A stretch of 64,000 nt of DNA from Platerodrilus igneus (GCA_036346225.1 JARFIW010001216.1:532501-596500), one strand, 5' to 3'. Numbered from the stretch's first letter, positions 24,098 through 36,594 are shown. A program made the numbers and translations. Notes: a model not told the origin generated them from the letters alone.

Positions 24098-24105
24098 TTA
24101 TATAG
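24098..24105 (+). promoter_or_regulatory. TATA-like box (TTATATAG)
   Basis: Lies 519 bp before a good splice-donor match, GTGAGT at 24617. Confidence 0.3.
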
Positions 24106-24205
24106 GCAGAAGGCATCGAATAGGATTTATAAGATTGAAGAAGGTATTATTGGGATTGAATTGGATATGGTTTTATGCATAGCAGGGCATTGAGTGGTAA
24201 ATAGA

Positions 24206-24345
24206 AGCAAAGATTGACTTGGAACGAGCAGATTAAATAGAAGGAAGGATTGATTTGGAACGAGCGGATTAAAAGGCGGAAGTATTGATTTGGAACGAGT
24301 GGATAAAGAAAGCAGTGATTTAGAACGAGAGAAGCAAAATTAAAA
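24206..24345 (+). repeat. short tandem repeat, ~35-bp period
   Basis: Four degenerate copies of a unit built on GATTGATTTGGAACGAGCGG. It lies between the TATA-like box and splice-donor-like site of unit 4. Confidence 0.75.
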
Positions 24346-24989
24346 GACAGCATTGAAGTAGCAAGAGGATTCGTACGAGATAAGGAAGATATAACACCGG
24401 AAAAATTAGCGCAGGGGAAGTAAATACAAAAGGTTATTCAAAATTCTAAATTTGGGTCATATTTATTTTAGATTTGGGAGCATCAAAATTAAGTCAAAGA
24501 TACCTGGAGGCTAGACGGCAGATTTCATAGTGATAGTGCAAACCTTGTAAAGACGTATACGGCGAGTAGGATTTTAAGCCAGCATTCATAGAGGCCGACA
24601 ACAAAGTATAGAATAGGTGAGTACTGTGTGATATAACGTCAAACTCAGAAAGTTTGTAATACTAATTAATTTGGCACAAGGCTACGTGGATCATATAAAA
24701 TTTGGCATATACAAGTGTAAATTATTAAAGGTACTAAAACAAAAGATAGTGCTGTTTGGTTGGTGCATTGCACATCTACTTACCACTGAACCCACGGTAA
24801 GTAGGTGGATACCCTGGGAAGAAAGAGTTTTCAAATAGTCGAGGCATATTTAACACAGTTTTGATTTATTAACCAACCAAACGAAAATAAAGCACGTAAC
24901 ATAAAATAAATATTTGCACATTATATAAAATTAAATAAATTAATAAAAAAGGCGCGAGAGAGAGGGGTGAGCATAAGAATATATATATA

Positions 24990-26814
24990 ATGCTATGGGT
25001 TGTTTAGGGGTATATTGAGTCATAATGGTCACACAATACATGTAAATAGTACTAGAAGTTAGAAAACTACATTTATTTAGAATGAAAAATACGTAATTTG
25101 CAAATTATGCAAAGAGAAAATATTTAACACTCAGTATAAGGATCGCAATTGACTTTAAGTAATGCCGGGAAGCATATCCTTCAACAATAGATATACATTC
25201 AGCAAGAGAAATAACTCTACACGCAATGAAACTTGTCTTAAACCAAAAAGCATTCATAAATTGTAAATAGATACGCAATAAATGCAGTAAAGGCTAGGAA
25301 ATCATGATGCAATTGCTATTAAAATTAAACATCCGATAGTGAAAGGAGATAGCATAGCGTTCTGATAAGCAATGCCTCTTTCGAAATAAATACGTTTTGG
25401 AAACGCAGGATGTAAACAGAAATATGTTAATTTAAGTCATTTCATCTACGTGATTTTCTACATGGAGTTAATACACAACCCAAAGTATTATCTAGACAAA
25501 CAAAAGCCATAAGTTAAATTACGTGCTAAGGCGAATTAGAAATTCATGTAACAACAACAAAACAGATGGTTTAAAATAAATACATAATAAAAATCCACTG
25601 GTATCCTATGTGACCAAGAACATCGTTCCGGCGAATTATTATTAGACGGATACCTGTAAAAGGCCAAAGTATTCAAAACATCCTATGGCTGGTCGTAAAC
25701 TTTGAACAAACAACACCGATAACCAATAAATTTTAGATGGGGCGTTGCTTATATAACATGCGAATTTGATAAGCAGGGAGTCTTCATTCAAACTGAACAC
25801 AGTTCACATCACTTATAGTCAAGAATTTACGCAACGAGTGAATATTAAAATTAAAATAATTAAATATTTGTGAAAGTGGTGTTAGAAAATTTTAAAGTAA
25901 ATAATAGTGAGAAATAAATGAGATATGTTTCGCCGTTTGCTGGAAAACTGCTCTAAGTGAGACTACGAAAATATAAGTAAGTCTAAGAAAGACGCGGTAA
26001 ATCTAAGTAAATCTAAGAAAAGACTGGGTAAATATTTGGTAAAACTAAGAAGTATTTAATTATTAATTGAACGAGGTAAAATTTTGAAAGTAAATAAATT
26101 GATAGTATTGGGAAGAAATCCGAATAAAAATATTGGTTTAAATCCATGCAAAGGCGCACAAAACAAAGGATTGTTTTAAGCATTGAATGTAGCAACTCAA
26201 CTGAAAGTAATTCTGGGGTACTAATCTACAGCACACAGTAGCAGATCCAGGGAGAACAAAGAAAGACGCACAAGGAAAACTACAGGTCAGAACTATCTAG
26301 CATAAAGCATTATTTTCTCTTTATTTTGAACATTAACTATATTTATTATACCCGAATATTTTATGTAAAGAGTCAACAAAAATCTTTTTTATACGTGAAA
26401 ATTTAGGTAAAAATAGGAAAGGTCTTGAACGTTCAAGATTTTCCAATAGAGTACAGTGTCATTTTTGCTGACTTTAAAATAAGGAAAGAGAGCTATAATT
26501 TTGCGGATAAACAATTTAAAAATTATTATTATTTGATTCAGGGATTTATTTTGTCATACAGTAAAACATATTGAGCTGTGAAGTGTATATGATTTTTTTC
26601 TATCTCATTATACAAATATTAGTCGACTTCGTTTATCTCATTCAAAGCAGGAAAAGTATTAAATAAAAAGTAGATAAATTATTTGCTATCGTAACGTTGT
26701 GCACTCTGTGTGAATTAGACTGAGCTAGTCGATGCATATTTAATTTTAGGCTATTAAAAGAGCGGTGGCGGTCAGCAGGCGACTGAACGTATAATTACAT
26801 CGGCGTGCAGCATT

Positions 26815-26817
<3 letters not shown>
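24990..26817 (+). repeat. (TA)n-bounded repeat family, unit 5
   Basis: About 1.83 kb following a short AT tract (24979-24989). It begins TGCTATGGG. TATA-like box at 25749-25756, splice-donor-like ACAG|GTCAGA at 26285-26286, GAGCTAGTCGATGCATATTT near 26723, and GCAGCATTATCA just before the next (TA)n. No coding content recognised. Membership inferred from landmark order. Confidence 0.45.
25749..25756 (+). promoter_or_regulatory. TATA-like box (TTATATAA)
   Basis: 536 bp before a splice-donor-like site and about 1.07 kb before (TA)n. A TCATTC initiator-like sequence lies about 27 bp downstream. Confidence 0.35.

Positions 26818-26851
<34 letters not shown>
26818..26851. repeat. (TA)n microsatellite
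   Basis: About 17 repeats, followed by TTGTCGTGG. Confidence 0.95.
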
Positions 26852-26854
<3 letters not shown>

Positions 26855-28935
26855 CGTGGAAATTATAGGTTAAATAGGTCTAGAGAGCAAATTATTAACA
26901 ACTGTGTATATAGGAAATAAGAACAATTTATTTACGCGCCAAATTAATCAGTTTATATAGTGAAAACTAAATTGGAATGTTAAAATTGCATAACGGGTAG
27001 AAGCTTTAGAGTGCATGAAAACTCAAGGATACGAATAATTAGGTGTAATAGTTTAAATCAAGCGCATGGGATAAGAAACCGAGCTTTTGATTATAGAAAA
27101 TCAATAATTTAAACGCATATTTCCATGTAAATAAACGAAACGTTCGTTATACAAATGCTAAGAAGTGGTGAAACTCGGAATTATTATTCTAAACGGACGG
27201 TTGCTTCGAAGAAACACCTGTTAGTTAAAATGTCAAATTCAGGGAACTTAAACGAACGTTGAGACAGAATTCTATAGAATTGTTTGTAACGGCCAATGTA
27301 TAAGCTACTAAAATAACAAATGCTTTGAAGATGAAGTGAAATAAAATATGTATAATGTAAAACGGACAGAGAACACGTATAATAAAACGTTGGTTATAAC
27401 ACACGTTTGAAATACACGGGACAGTTGAAGGCCAACAACAATATCGATTTTCTGTAGCTTAAGAGGGGTACTAAAAGAGACGATAAATATGCGTGGAACG
27501 GAAAAAGGTAGCTAGGATGTGAAACATTATAACAGGACAAAGCATTATCATTGGTCGAAGGCTAGCAGTTTTGAGAAGCTCGCGTCCGTTGAGGTTATCG
27601 AACGAATTTCTATGTAACAGCACGATGAACGGGGAATTTTTCAGACGTTGGAGTTCGTTACGAATAAAATTTTGAAAATCGGTTTAGAAAATAAGCTTTT
27701 AAATGGAAATAGATTCCATGAGGGGTATTGAAAAGCGTATAAATACACGGAGAGAATTATTAAAGCTCTCTTCTCTTCTCCTGCTCTAAGATCTAATATC
27801 AGTTAGATCTCTAACGTAATTGCTATTGCGTGCTGATTGTTGTTTATTTGCTGATGTAGTATATCGCATCTTATTGTAAAGTGTGTAAAGCGGTTAGTAA
27901 TGTACCGGAATTAAAAGTGATTTGCACAAGTGGGTACTACCGTATCACAGATGCCGATACCACACGATACAATCTAATGATAGGATGGTACTTGGGTAAG
28001 CGAATCGAAAAGTTTAACTAGTATGCGTGAAGTGTAGTGATATGGCTGGTTAAGAAATAGTAAAGGTGGTGGTCGAGATTTGGATAGCTAGTGAACATCA
28101 GTTGGATCCAGGCATAATCACGAAGTATATGGACACAACGACGAGGGTTTTTGGTACACATCTTCAGAGGTAATGAAGGACGAAGCTTACTCCAGGTAAA
28201 GAAAATTAATTTCTTGCTTTTACTTGAACATTTGTGTTGATATTTTGTGCTTGAGTGTTATGACTTATTAGGGGTGTACTTGATTACCATAAAACTCATT
28301 TATAGGGGTATATGTACAGGACAATAATATTGATTATTTAAAAAAAAAGTTTATTGATGATATAAAAAGGTTGTTGTAAGGAGTAAAAGGGTCTTTAGCT
28401 TTATATTAAATAAAAATGCGAGGTTTAAAAGCGTTTAGCGTAACTGGGTTATACTGAACTCAGAATAGACCAGAATAAAAATCAATTTAGGGTTGCACGA
28501 CGGGCCCCATCTACTCGTCTGAAATAAAATTGTTGAACTATATCAAAATCATGAATTTTTAAAGCATTTAAAGATTGAGATGGTAACAGTTTTATCAAAC
28601 TGTATGTACCAATGTGTAAACATTTGCTTACTAATGGAAAGTTGTTAATATGTATAAATAAAAAGGTTGTATGTCTTGTTGCATTATTTGAGTGGTAATT
28701 TTATTTGTCTGTGTGTGTGTGAGAAAGGAATGTACTTAAGTATTCAAGAAGAAGCAGATTGCTGAGCTAGCCAGGGTGTGCAGGAATTTAAGGAGGCGTT
28801 CCAAAGGTATGGTAAGTTTTTTTCAGAGAATTTTATGATGACCCAATCCGTGGGGCAAAAATTTTTTTTGTATATTCCACGGCACTTTTATGGCGCACAG
28901 TCCATGGGGCGATAATTTTTTTGTAGAATCCACAG

Positions 28936-28937
<2 letters not shown>
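26852..28937 (+). repeat. (TA)n-bounded repeat family, unit 6
   Basis: About 2.09 kb between (TA)n tracts. TATA-like box at 27738-27745; two splice-donor-like sites, AGAG|GTAATG (28169-28170) and CCAG|GTAAAG (28195-28196). A GTTGGATCCAGGCA block near 28100 parallels GTCTGGATCCACGA of the E units. The tail ends CCACAGCAATA(TA)n and contains the 28738-28937 segment duplicated at 29149-29347. Non-coding as far as I can see. Confidence 0.5.
27738..27745 (+). promoter_or_regulatory. TATA-like box (TATAAATA)
   Basis: Good TATA match about 430-460 bp before two splice-donor-like sites. Confidence 0.35.
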
Positions 28938-28969
<32 letters not shown>

Positions 28970-29148
28970 ATAGGACAAGACGAGACGGGGTATGTCCCTA
29001 TTTTATACACTCGATTAATTCCTCCGAAGTTTGCCAAAAAGACCTCAAATGCTTTTAAAAAGAATAGATTCACTTTTCATCAGGGACTTCTTTGATAACA
29101 TTCAAACGTACAACATGTCGTTGAGGTAAGTCAAATGCCTTAACCATA
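28738..29148 (+). repeat. tandem duplication, copy 1 (tail + (TA)n + 180-bp block)
   Basis: Consists of a unit tail (28738-28937), (TA)n (28938-28967) and a block beginning TGGATAGGACAAGACGAGAC (28968-29146). The tail recurs at 29149-29347 with a few mismatches, and the block recurs at 33946-34122. Confidence 0.85.
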
Positions 29149-29345
29149 AGTATACAAGAAGAAGCAGATTGCTGAGCTAGCCAGGGTGTGCAGGTAATTA
29201 AGGAGGCGTTCCAAAGGTATGGTAAGTTTTCTTCAGAGAATTTTATGATGACCCAATCCGTGGGGCGAAATTTTTTTTTGTATATTCCACGGCACTTTTA
29301 TGGCGCACAGTCCATGGGGCGAGAATTTGTTTGTAGAATCCACAG

Positions 29346-29383
<38 letters not shown>
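29149..29383 (+). repeat. tandem duplication, copy 2 (tail + (TA)n)
   Basis: Second copy of the unit tail starting TATACAAGAAGAAGCAGATT, followed by (TA)n at 29348-29383. The block that should follow it is displaced to 33946 by E2 and E3. Confidence 0.85.
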
Positions 29384-29385
<2 letters not shown>

Positions 29386-31531
29386 CTGTGATATACTCCT
29401 TTGAATGCGGGAACTGGGTCCTTTCCATCAATAAATTCTAGTCCCGGTGATTGGGCGTCATAAACTGCTGTGATCCTGTTTTCGCCTCGGCTGCTCACCT
29501 AATTTTATAAACCTCCTCATTCATAAAATTAAACAACACATTCCTACCACAAACATCACGTTAACTCTATTTACATCAATATTCACAATACATTAAAATT
29601 TCAAAATTAAATTTTGGCATAAATTTCAGTATCAGAAATTTTCAAGATTACATTTATTATCATTTAAATGTGCATCCTGAATTAAAGTCCTTGTTGGATG
29701 CCTACTAATTACTATAACAATATATGCAGACCTGAGTCGGAGTACAAAGGGAGCATCTACCACCCATTTACGTTAATTAACCAGGTTCGTCTAATTGAGC
29801 TCAAAGACATACCCAAATTTTCATCATAATTCCAAACATCAATACTAAATACCCCTTTCTACTTAAACAAGCAAATTTCATCTTAAAATTAAAATTTTAT
29901 GGTTAGTACAATTTCACTAATGTCCATTTAAAGTAAATCAATTATAAAGTTATTCAACACACACAAAAATGTCAAACAAAATAGTATAATTTACCTGAAG
30001 GTTACTGTCCTCGTAGCTTCAATGTACATCGTCCCTTTAGTTAATCACACCATTCCAACAGGATTATATTTACGGCTTCTAATTCTCAACGCTTTTAAAA
30101 TTTTCTCCATCACCATTTATTTAAAGTTGTTTCTAGGCTTTTCCGGAACTCATCTGTGTATATCTGACCCTTGTTTCGTGGATCCAGACACGTATTTGAA
30201 CCATTTAATTATTAACACCCCGAAAAATAGCAAAGAAATTCATGCGTCTTTCACCAATATACGCCAAAACTGCCTACTTTTGTGTATACATTTGTCGTTG
30301 TAAATTTTGCTAATTGGTACAGTGATACTAAATTTTATTACCTTGTATCTAAGTGCACTGAAGTACATTCATGTTAGCACGTAAATAACAAACTATTTTG
30401 AATCACTAAAATATACGAGCAAAATTTTAAATTATTTTATCAAACTAAAATGCACTGTTTAACATCTTGAATCAAGTCGCGGATGTAAGAGCTTTTAACG
30501 CATCGAATAGTCAAAAGTCTAAGAGGCCGAAATTCATATTACCACCGGTATATATAGCGAATAGCCGGCACGTCGCTTTTGTCCTCAAAACAGACAATTC
30601 TTAAGAATTTCTCATGCTATGTTCCCAGTCCGTCGCTCGCGCGTCGGTTTTACGAATTTTCACTCGCCCCATTTAAATCTCAGAAATTCTCACACGGCAC
30701 GCAAACATGTCCGAGAAAAACTAATTAATTTTGTACAGAAATCGTTGTTTCTACCTCTGATATTTGCATCCTATTTTCAACCAATTGTGACCCTCGTGAC
30801 GTTTCTTAAATCACGCCTTTTACTATATGTGTCATTGCTTGACGCATTTTCTCTTTCCTTTTCTAACCTGTTCGTATTGGTGCAAATTGATATTCTTTAT
30901 TATCGATTATATTTTAGTCCATGTGGACTATCTGGGTTTAATAACCCCGTATCGCACCTTCTCGTGAATATTAAGCCCCGGTTTCTCCAAGATTCTTTGT
31001 AAACATTAATTATCTGCAAAATTTTCGCCGAATGAGCTTTTAAATAAACCCTGTTTTGTATTTCGTGCTAAAGCATCTGACCGTTTCCAATATCCTTAGA
31101 ATCGACATGTTTATCTAAACAAATTAAACTGAAATTGCCTTTTAAAGTACGCAGGTGTGTTCAAACATCCTACTTCTAACTAACACTTCTAGGATTTGCA
31201 TTTTAGTGGGTTTTTACAAGTTTCTATAGATATTATCTGTACGTTTTGTTCAATACCGGTTACTTGAAATAGAGTTAATTAAGATAAATTTTGCACGTAA
31301 TTTCCATTTGTTTAGAATAATTACATTACACGCAGAGCTTTTTAATACTGTTTCTTTTGATATAAAGCGTCTTGTACATGATTTTAAATTTCTTATTTTT
31401 ACTGAAACGACCGAATTTATTTATGCTTCATGGTTTTAATAAAGCGTATTATTTAATGGAATTCCTTATACACGGTGATTAAAATTATTTGATGTGATTA
31501 TTTAATTTTCTACCCTGGTCTAAATATGAGT

Positions 31532-31535
<4 letters not shown>
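29384..31535 (-). repeat. (TA)n-bounded repeat family, unit E2
   Basis: 2.15-kb near-identical copy of E1 (mid-90s per cent by eye). Family sense is minus. TATA-like box at 30548-30555, splice-donor-like site with exon edge at 29995. E2 and E3 are head-to-tail with a (TA)n between them. ORFs at 30022-30303 and 30619-31002 are not maintained across the three copies. Confidence 0.75.
30548..30555 (-). promoter_or_regulatory. TATA-like box in E2
   Basis: Same GCTATATATACC-type context as E1, at the equivalent position. Confidence 0.35.

Positions 31536-31573
<38 letters not shown>
31536..31573. repeat. (TA)n microsatellite between E2 and E3
   Basis: About 19 repeats, followed by TTGCTGTGAT, the end of E3. 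Confidence 0.95.
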
Positions 31574-31575
<2 letters not shown>

Positions 31576-31925
31576 CTGTGATACCTCCAAAATCCGGGAA
31601 CTACGGTTTTGAAATCGAGCCCCACAGATTGTGCGTCAAGAATGCTGGGTTTCCCTGTATTAGAATCGAGCCTCACGAATTGGGCGCCAAGAATGCTGTG
31701 ATACCACCAAAATCCGGGTACTCCGCTTTTCGAATCGAGCCTCAAGAATTGGGCGTCAAGAATGCTGTGATATGTACAAAAAGCCTCTCCATTAATCTTA
31801 AACTAAGGTTTTCAAATCGAGTCCCACAGATTGGGCGCCAAGAATGCTGTGAAACCTTTTTAATTAGAATCGAGCCTCACGAATTGGGCATCAAGAATGC
31901 TGTGAATCCTACAAAAAGCTATTCA
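31574..31925 (-). repeat. degenerate tandem repeats in the E3 tail
   Basis: About five copies of a 55-90 bp unit whose core on the plus strand is AATTGGGCGTCAAGAATGCTGTGA preceded by a CGAATCGAGCCTCA-type block (core quoted in two parts: AATTGGGCGTC and AAGAATGCTGTGA). E1 and E2 carry only one to two copies. Confidence 0.75.
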
Positions 31926-33016
31926 TTAACTCAACTGTTCCGTTGACTTTCTTCTGTTCATCGCCTCGGCTGCTCCCCTAGATAAACCTTCATCCTCATT
32001 CATAAAAAAAAAACAAACACATTCCTACCACAAACATCACCGTTAACTCTATTTACATCAATATTCACAATACATTAAAATTTCAAAATTAAAAATTCAG
32101 CATAAATTTCAGTATCAGAAAATTTCAAGATTTAAATTTGTTATCATTTTAATGTGCATCCAAAATTAAAGTCCTTGTAAGATGCCTCCTAATTAATATA
32201 ACAATATATGTAGACCTGAGTCTGAGTACAAAGGGAGCATCTACCACCCCTTTACGTTAATTAACCAGGTTCGTCTAATTGAGCTCAAAGACATACCCAA
32301 ATTTTCATCAAGAACATAAATACTAAATACTCCTTTCGACTTAAACAAGAAAATTTCACCTTAAAATTAAAAATTTGTTGTTAGTACAACTTCATTACTG
32401 TCCATTTTAAGTAAATAAATTATAAAGTTATTCAACACACACGAAAACATCAAAGTTCAAACAAAATAGTATAATTTACCTGAAGGTTACTGCACTCGTA
32501 GCTTCAATGTACCTCGTCCCTTTTGTTAATCACACCATTCCAACTGGGTTATATTTACGGCTTCTGATTCTCAACGCTTTTAAAATTTCTCCACCACCAT
32601 TCATCTAAAGTTGTTTCAGGGCTTTTCCGGAACTCATCTGTGTATATCTGACCCTTGTTTTGTGGATCCAGACACGTTTATGAACCATTTAATTATTAAC
32701 ACCCCCGAAAAATAGCAAAGAAATTCATGCTTCTTTCACCAATATACGCCAAAACTGCCTACTTTTGTGTATTCATTTGTCGTTGCAAATTTTGTCTAAT
32801 TAGTACAGTGATACTAACTTTATTACCTTGTATCTTCTTTTCTAACTGCACTAAAGTACATTCATTGTAGCACGTAAAGAACAAACTGTTTTAAATCACC
32901 AAAATATACGAGCAAACTGTTTAAATTATTCTATCAAACTCGGAAAACTAAAAAGCACTGTTTAACGCATTGAATCAAGTCGAAAATCTAAGAGAGCTTG
33001 TTCATATTAACCTGGG

Positions 33017-33024
33017 TATATATA
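33017..33024 (-). promoter_or_regulatory. TATA-like box in E3
   Basis: TATATATA on the minus strand, about 540 bp upstream of the splice-donor-like site of E3. Confidence 0.3.
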
Positions 33025-33945
33025 GAGGTTAGCCCGTCTGTCGGTCTTGTCCCCAAAACGGACAATTCTTCAGAATTTCGCATGCTAGGTTCCCATTCCG
33101 CAGCCCAGCATGCGATTTTTACGAAATTTGCACTCGCATCAGTTAAATCTCAGAAATTTCGACACGGCTCGCAACGTCTCTCAAGTTTGCCTTTTACTTT
33201 CAACGAATCGCAACCCAGTGACGTTGCTCCACTCACGCCTTTTACTATATGTGTCTCGGTCTTGCGCATATTATCTGTCTCTATCTATCCTGTTCTTATT
33301 GGTGCAAATTGATATTCTTTATTATCGATTATTTCAGTCCATGTGGACTGTGAAATAACCCACCTTTAGCATTTCCCGTACCTATTAAGCTACGGTTTCT
33401 CCAAGATTCTCTGTAACCATTAATTATCTGCAAAATTTACGCAGAATGAGCTTTTTTAAAAATACACAGGTGTTCAAACATAATACTTCTAAATAACACT
33501 TCTACGATTTGCATTTTATTGGGTTTTTACAAGTTTTGATGCGTATTATATGTTCCTACTGGTTCAATTAACTTCAATTAAAGTTAATACCCTTTAATTT
33601 TTAGTGACTCCTAATCAAATATTAATTATTATCTGTACATTTTGTTTAATACCGGTTACTTAAAATTGAGTTAATTAATATAAATTTTGCACGTAATTTC
33701 TCTTTGTTTCTTTACTAGGAATAATTTATTTACACGTAGAGCTTTTTAATACTGCTTCCTTTTTTTTTATAGCAAGCGTCTTGTACATAATTCAACTCCC
33801 TTATTTTTAATGAAACGAATGAATTTTTATTCTCCACGGTTTTTTAATAACGCGTACCTTTTCCCAAAGCTTCTACACGGTGATTAAAATTATTTGATGT
33901 TATTATTTAATTTTATACCCTGGTCTAAATATGAGTAATATATAT

Positions 33946-34122
33946 GGATAGAACAAGACGAGACGGGGTATGTCCCTATTTTATACACTCGATTAATTCC
34001 TCCGAAGTTTGCCAAAAACCTCAAATGCTTTTAAAAAGAATAGATTCACTTTTCATCAGGGACTTCTTTGATAACATTCAAACGTTCAACATGTCGTTGA
34101 GGTAAGTCAAATGCCTTAACCA
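33946..34122 (+). repeat. second copy of the 180-bp block
   Basis: Matches 28968-29146 with a handful of differences, beginning GGATAGAACAAGACGAGACG. Contains a strong 5' splice-site match GAG|GTAAGT near 34103. Confidence 0.85.
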
Positions 34123-35076
34123 GAGGTTTGCGAACAAAACGAAGAAGCCTTAAATGTTCGAATAATTCCCTGCTAAGCGATTCAGTTTTAATTTAGGGGC
34201 GCATTGGTTTCCATAGATACAACCTTGTGTTGGAATTGACTATGTTGGATAGACGGATACCAACTTCATCTTTAATTATACAATTGTCAATCACCCTAAG
34301 GAAAATAAAATTAAAAAGGAAAATTTCTGGAACTATACCGGAGTGGAAATTAGTATTTTTCTTAATCTTTTTTAGGAATTACACCACTCATAGTTTTTAA
34401 AATCATCTTCATTTACGTTTCGATCCATGACCTAGGATCGTTGTCAAATAGACACTCTTAGTTAAATGCATAGACTAAATGTATTGACAGAACGTGTGTG
34501 TATAGGTTAAGTTTTAGTTGTTAGATTTATGATATATTTGATTTTTAATATTTGTTTAAGACTGTATTTTGTATTTGTAATGAAAACGTGTGGGCTACAT
34601 AGTTAGAAACGTGATATAAAATTGTGTAAAGACTGTGTATTTTCGGTTTTTCCATTATTGTGAACGGTATAGTTACAGTTTTGCTGCAATAAATTGTTTT
34701 GTGATTACATGGAAGCGTAATTGAGTATTTCGGGTCATTTAACATTTGCTTTTAAGAATATTCTTTGCAGTTAGCAGTCTTAAATAGGTCCACGTGCTTT
34801 TAGGTTTCTTGTTTGTCTTAGGTTTAAAAAAGATTAGTTTTAATAAATTTTCAGGTATATTTTTAAGTCAAAATCACTCCTTATCTCAATTTTTGACACG
34901 CTCTTGTTAATTTTTTCTAGAGGTTTTCTTTAGCAATCCTGCTGGATTAGGTGGCATGCATGGTATTTCCCGATCAAAACTACATTTCATACCTAATAGC
35001 ATTCTGGAACTCTCTTCAAACACTTATACTACCCGTGCCACTGAGTTAGTCGCCAACTAACTTTTTGTTAGTACAT
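34123..35076. other. no gene or recognised element
   Basis: AT-rich single-copy-looking sequence within this window; only chance-length ORFs. Confidence 0.4.
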
Positions 35077-35168
35077 TACATGTGATTTTCCAATGCTCCA
35101 CCCAAAGGTACTACATTGGCCAGGGAGCGAGTTTTTTTTTTACCTGGAAAATTTGGAATTTTGCCGAT
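35077..35168 (-). repeat. SINE 3' fragment
   Basis: Minus-strand 3' part of the SINE (TGATTTTCCAATGCTCCACC through TTGGAATTTTGCCGA), truncated before the central domain. Confidence 0.85.
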
Positions 35169-36590
35169 TTTTTGTCAGTACAGTCGAGGCTTCCAGTATT
35201 TTACTGAAACGGAATTTTTAGAGAAGTACTTTACCGAATTTTCTGTGTATTACTTGCTAGGTATTCTGGGGACCAAGACTGTACGTAACACAATTAAAAA
35301 CTTTGCGCTCGTTTAACGTAGTGCTAGTTGATGTCATTAAGTAAAAGCAGTTTTAAAAGCGTCGCCGTTGCTAAGTTCAAGATGCAAATTAAAAACACCA
35401 GAGAAGTAGATTTATTTAAATAAATTTGTTTTAAATTCAGACTTTCAGAATATTTGACCTTTGATTTTTATTTACAGTGTTTTCTCCGCTATTACCTAAA
35501 ATAAGGCTGAATGTAATCGATGCTTCTACGTAAATATAGTCATGGTTACATCGTGCTAATAGACATGCTAATACATATTCAAGGTAGATACATTAGCATA
35601 AATAAACAATCTCATAGCCAACAACCAAATAAAGAAAAAGAACAGGAAAGCAAGATAGTAAAAGTAAATATAAATACATATGGACGGACGCACCTTATTA
35701 TACTGAGAATAATAAAGCAGCACATTCTCATGCAAAAATAAGATTTTACCTTGAATATCGTTTGTAGGTTAAATATTTCCCAGAGGCTATAATGCCAAAA
35801 CATTAACTGACGAAAGTGAAAGTAGCTCCGCACACCTGAACTTATCGTCCAAAAATGTTAATTTGAGGTTGGGCAAGACGTGAATTTAATGAAAAATGCA
35901 TGTTCTCGAAGAACAGGTAAGATCCCTTCCAACGCGGTTTTAGAAATTTAAGTCAATGATCTCTGTCGGGATCAAGTAATACATAAATATGAATAAAAGG
36001 TGTAATAGATTCCTTAGATTTGGTAGAGCAATTTTAAGTGAACCGTTAGAAATAAATGAAAATATTTAGGTTGGGTTTGCAAACCTGTGTGAAATTACAG
36101 CCAAAACCTAGCAAGTATTGTATCGAAAGCACCTGAACGTTTATGGACGCAGAGACGGTAACTATAATAAAATACAAGGTTTAATAATTATATCAAACAT
36201 TCCAAACCTCTTTTGATATTATTCAAAATGAAACATAAAAGGCCTGAAAATATTTATGGAAAAAAGAACTTAATATCTCAAAGCTATTCGAATTGTACTT
36301 TTAGTCTGTATGCAATTTGCTGTCATACAAAATACTGTGGGTACAAACAAAGTTTGAACAGTCACTTCGGTACCGTCCAAGGGTGGTTTTTATATACCTC
36401 CACTATTTATGTTTATTGTTTGGGGGGTATTAAGTTATCACCTGTGTGTAAATTATTACATTAGCCTCAGGCGTAATTTATTACGTCCCAAATGTGGTCG
36501 CCAATCATTGCCGTCAAACGGCTACAAATTAACATGCCAGAGAGCAATTAAAAAATATACAAGATGCTTACCATGATTAATAGCTGTAAC
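35169..36590. other. no gene or recognised element
   Basis: Short ORFs at 35116-35316, 35520-35741 and 36213-36464 show no motif, no repeat support and ordinary AT-rich composition; I do not call them genes. Confidence 0.4.
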
Positions 36591-36594
36591 CAAG

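Larger units (their letters stand above)
23245..24978 (+). repeat. (TA)n-bounded repeat family, unit 4
   Basis: About 1.73 kb between (TA)n tracts. TATA-like box at 24098-24105, splice-donor-like ATAG|GTGAGT at 24616-24617, and an AAATAGTCGAGGCATATTTA block near 24833 comparable with unit 5. Sequence similarity to other units is weak; membership rests mainly on the shared order and spacing of landmarks. No coding frame of note. Confidence 0.4.
31574..33937 (-). repeat. (TA)n-bounded repeat family, unit E3
   Basis: 2.36-kb member, more diverged from E1 and E2 (visible substitutions and indels throughout). TATA-like box at 33017-33024; splice-donor-like site with exon edge near 32480. Its family-3' end is expanded into tandem repeats (31574-31925). 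A short (TA)4 at 33938-33945 closes it. Confidence 0.7.

Noticed and set aside
28888..29498. ORFs with Ile-Tyr runs
   Set aside because: The Ile-Tyr runs are translated (TA)n; no coding evidence in the flanks.
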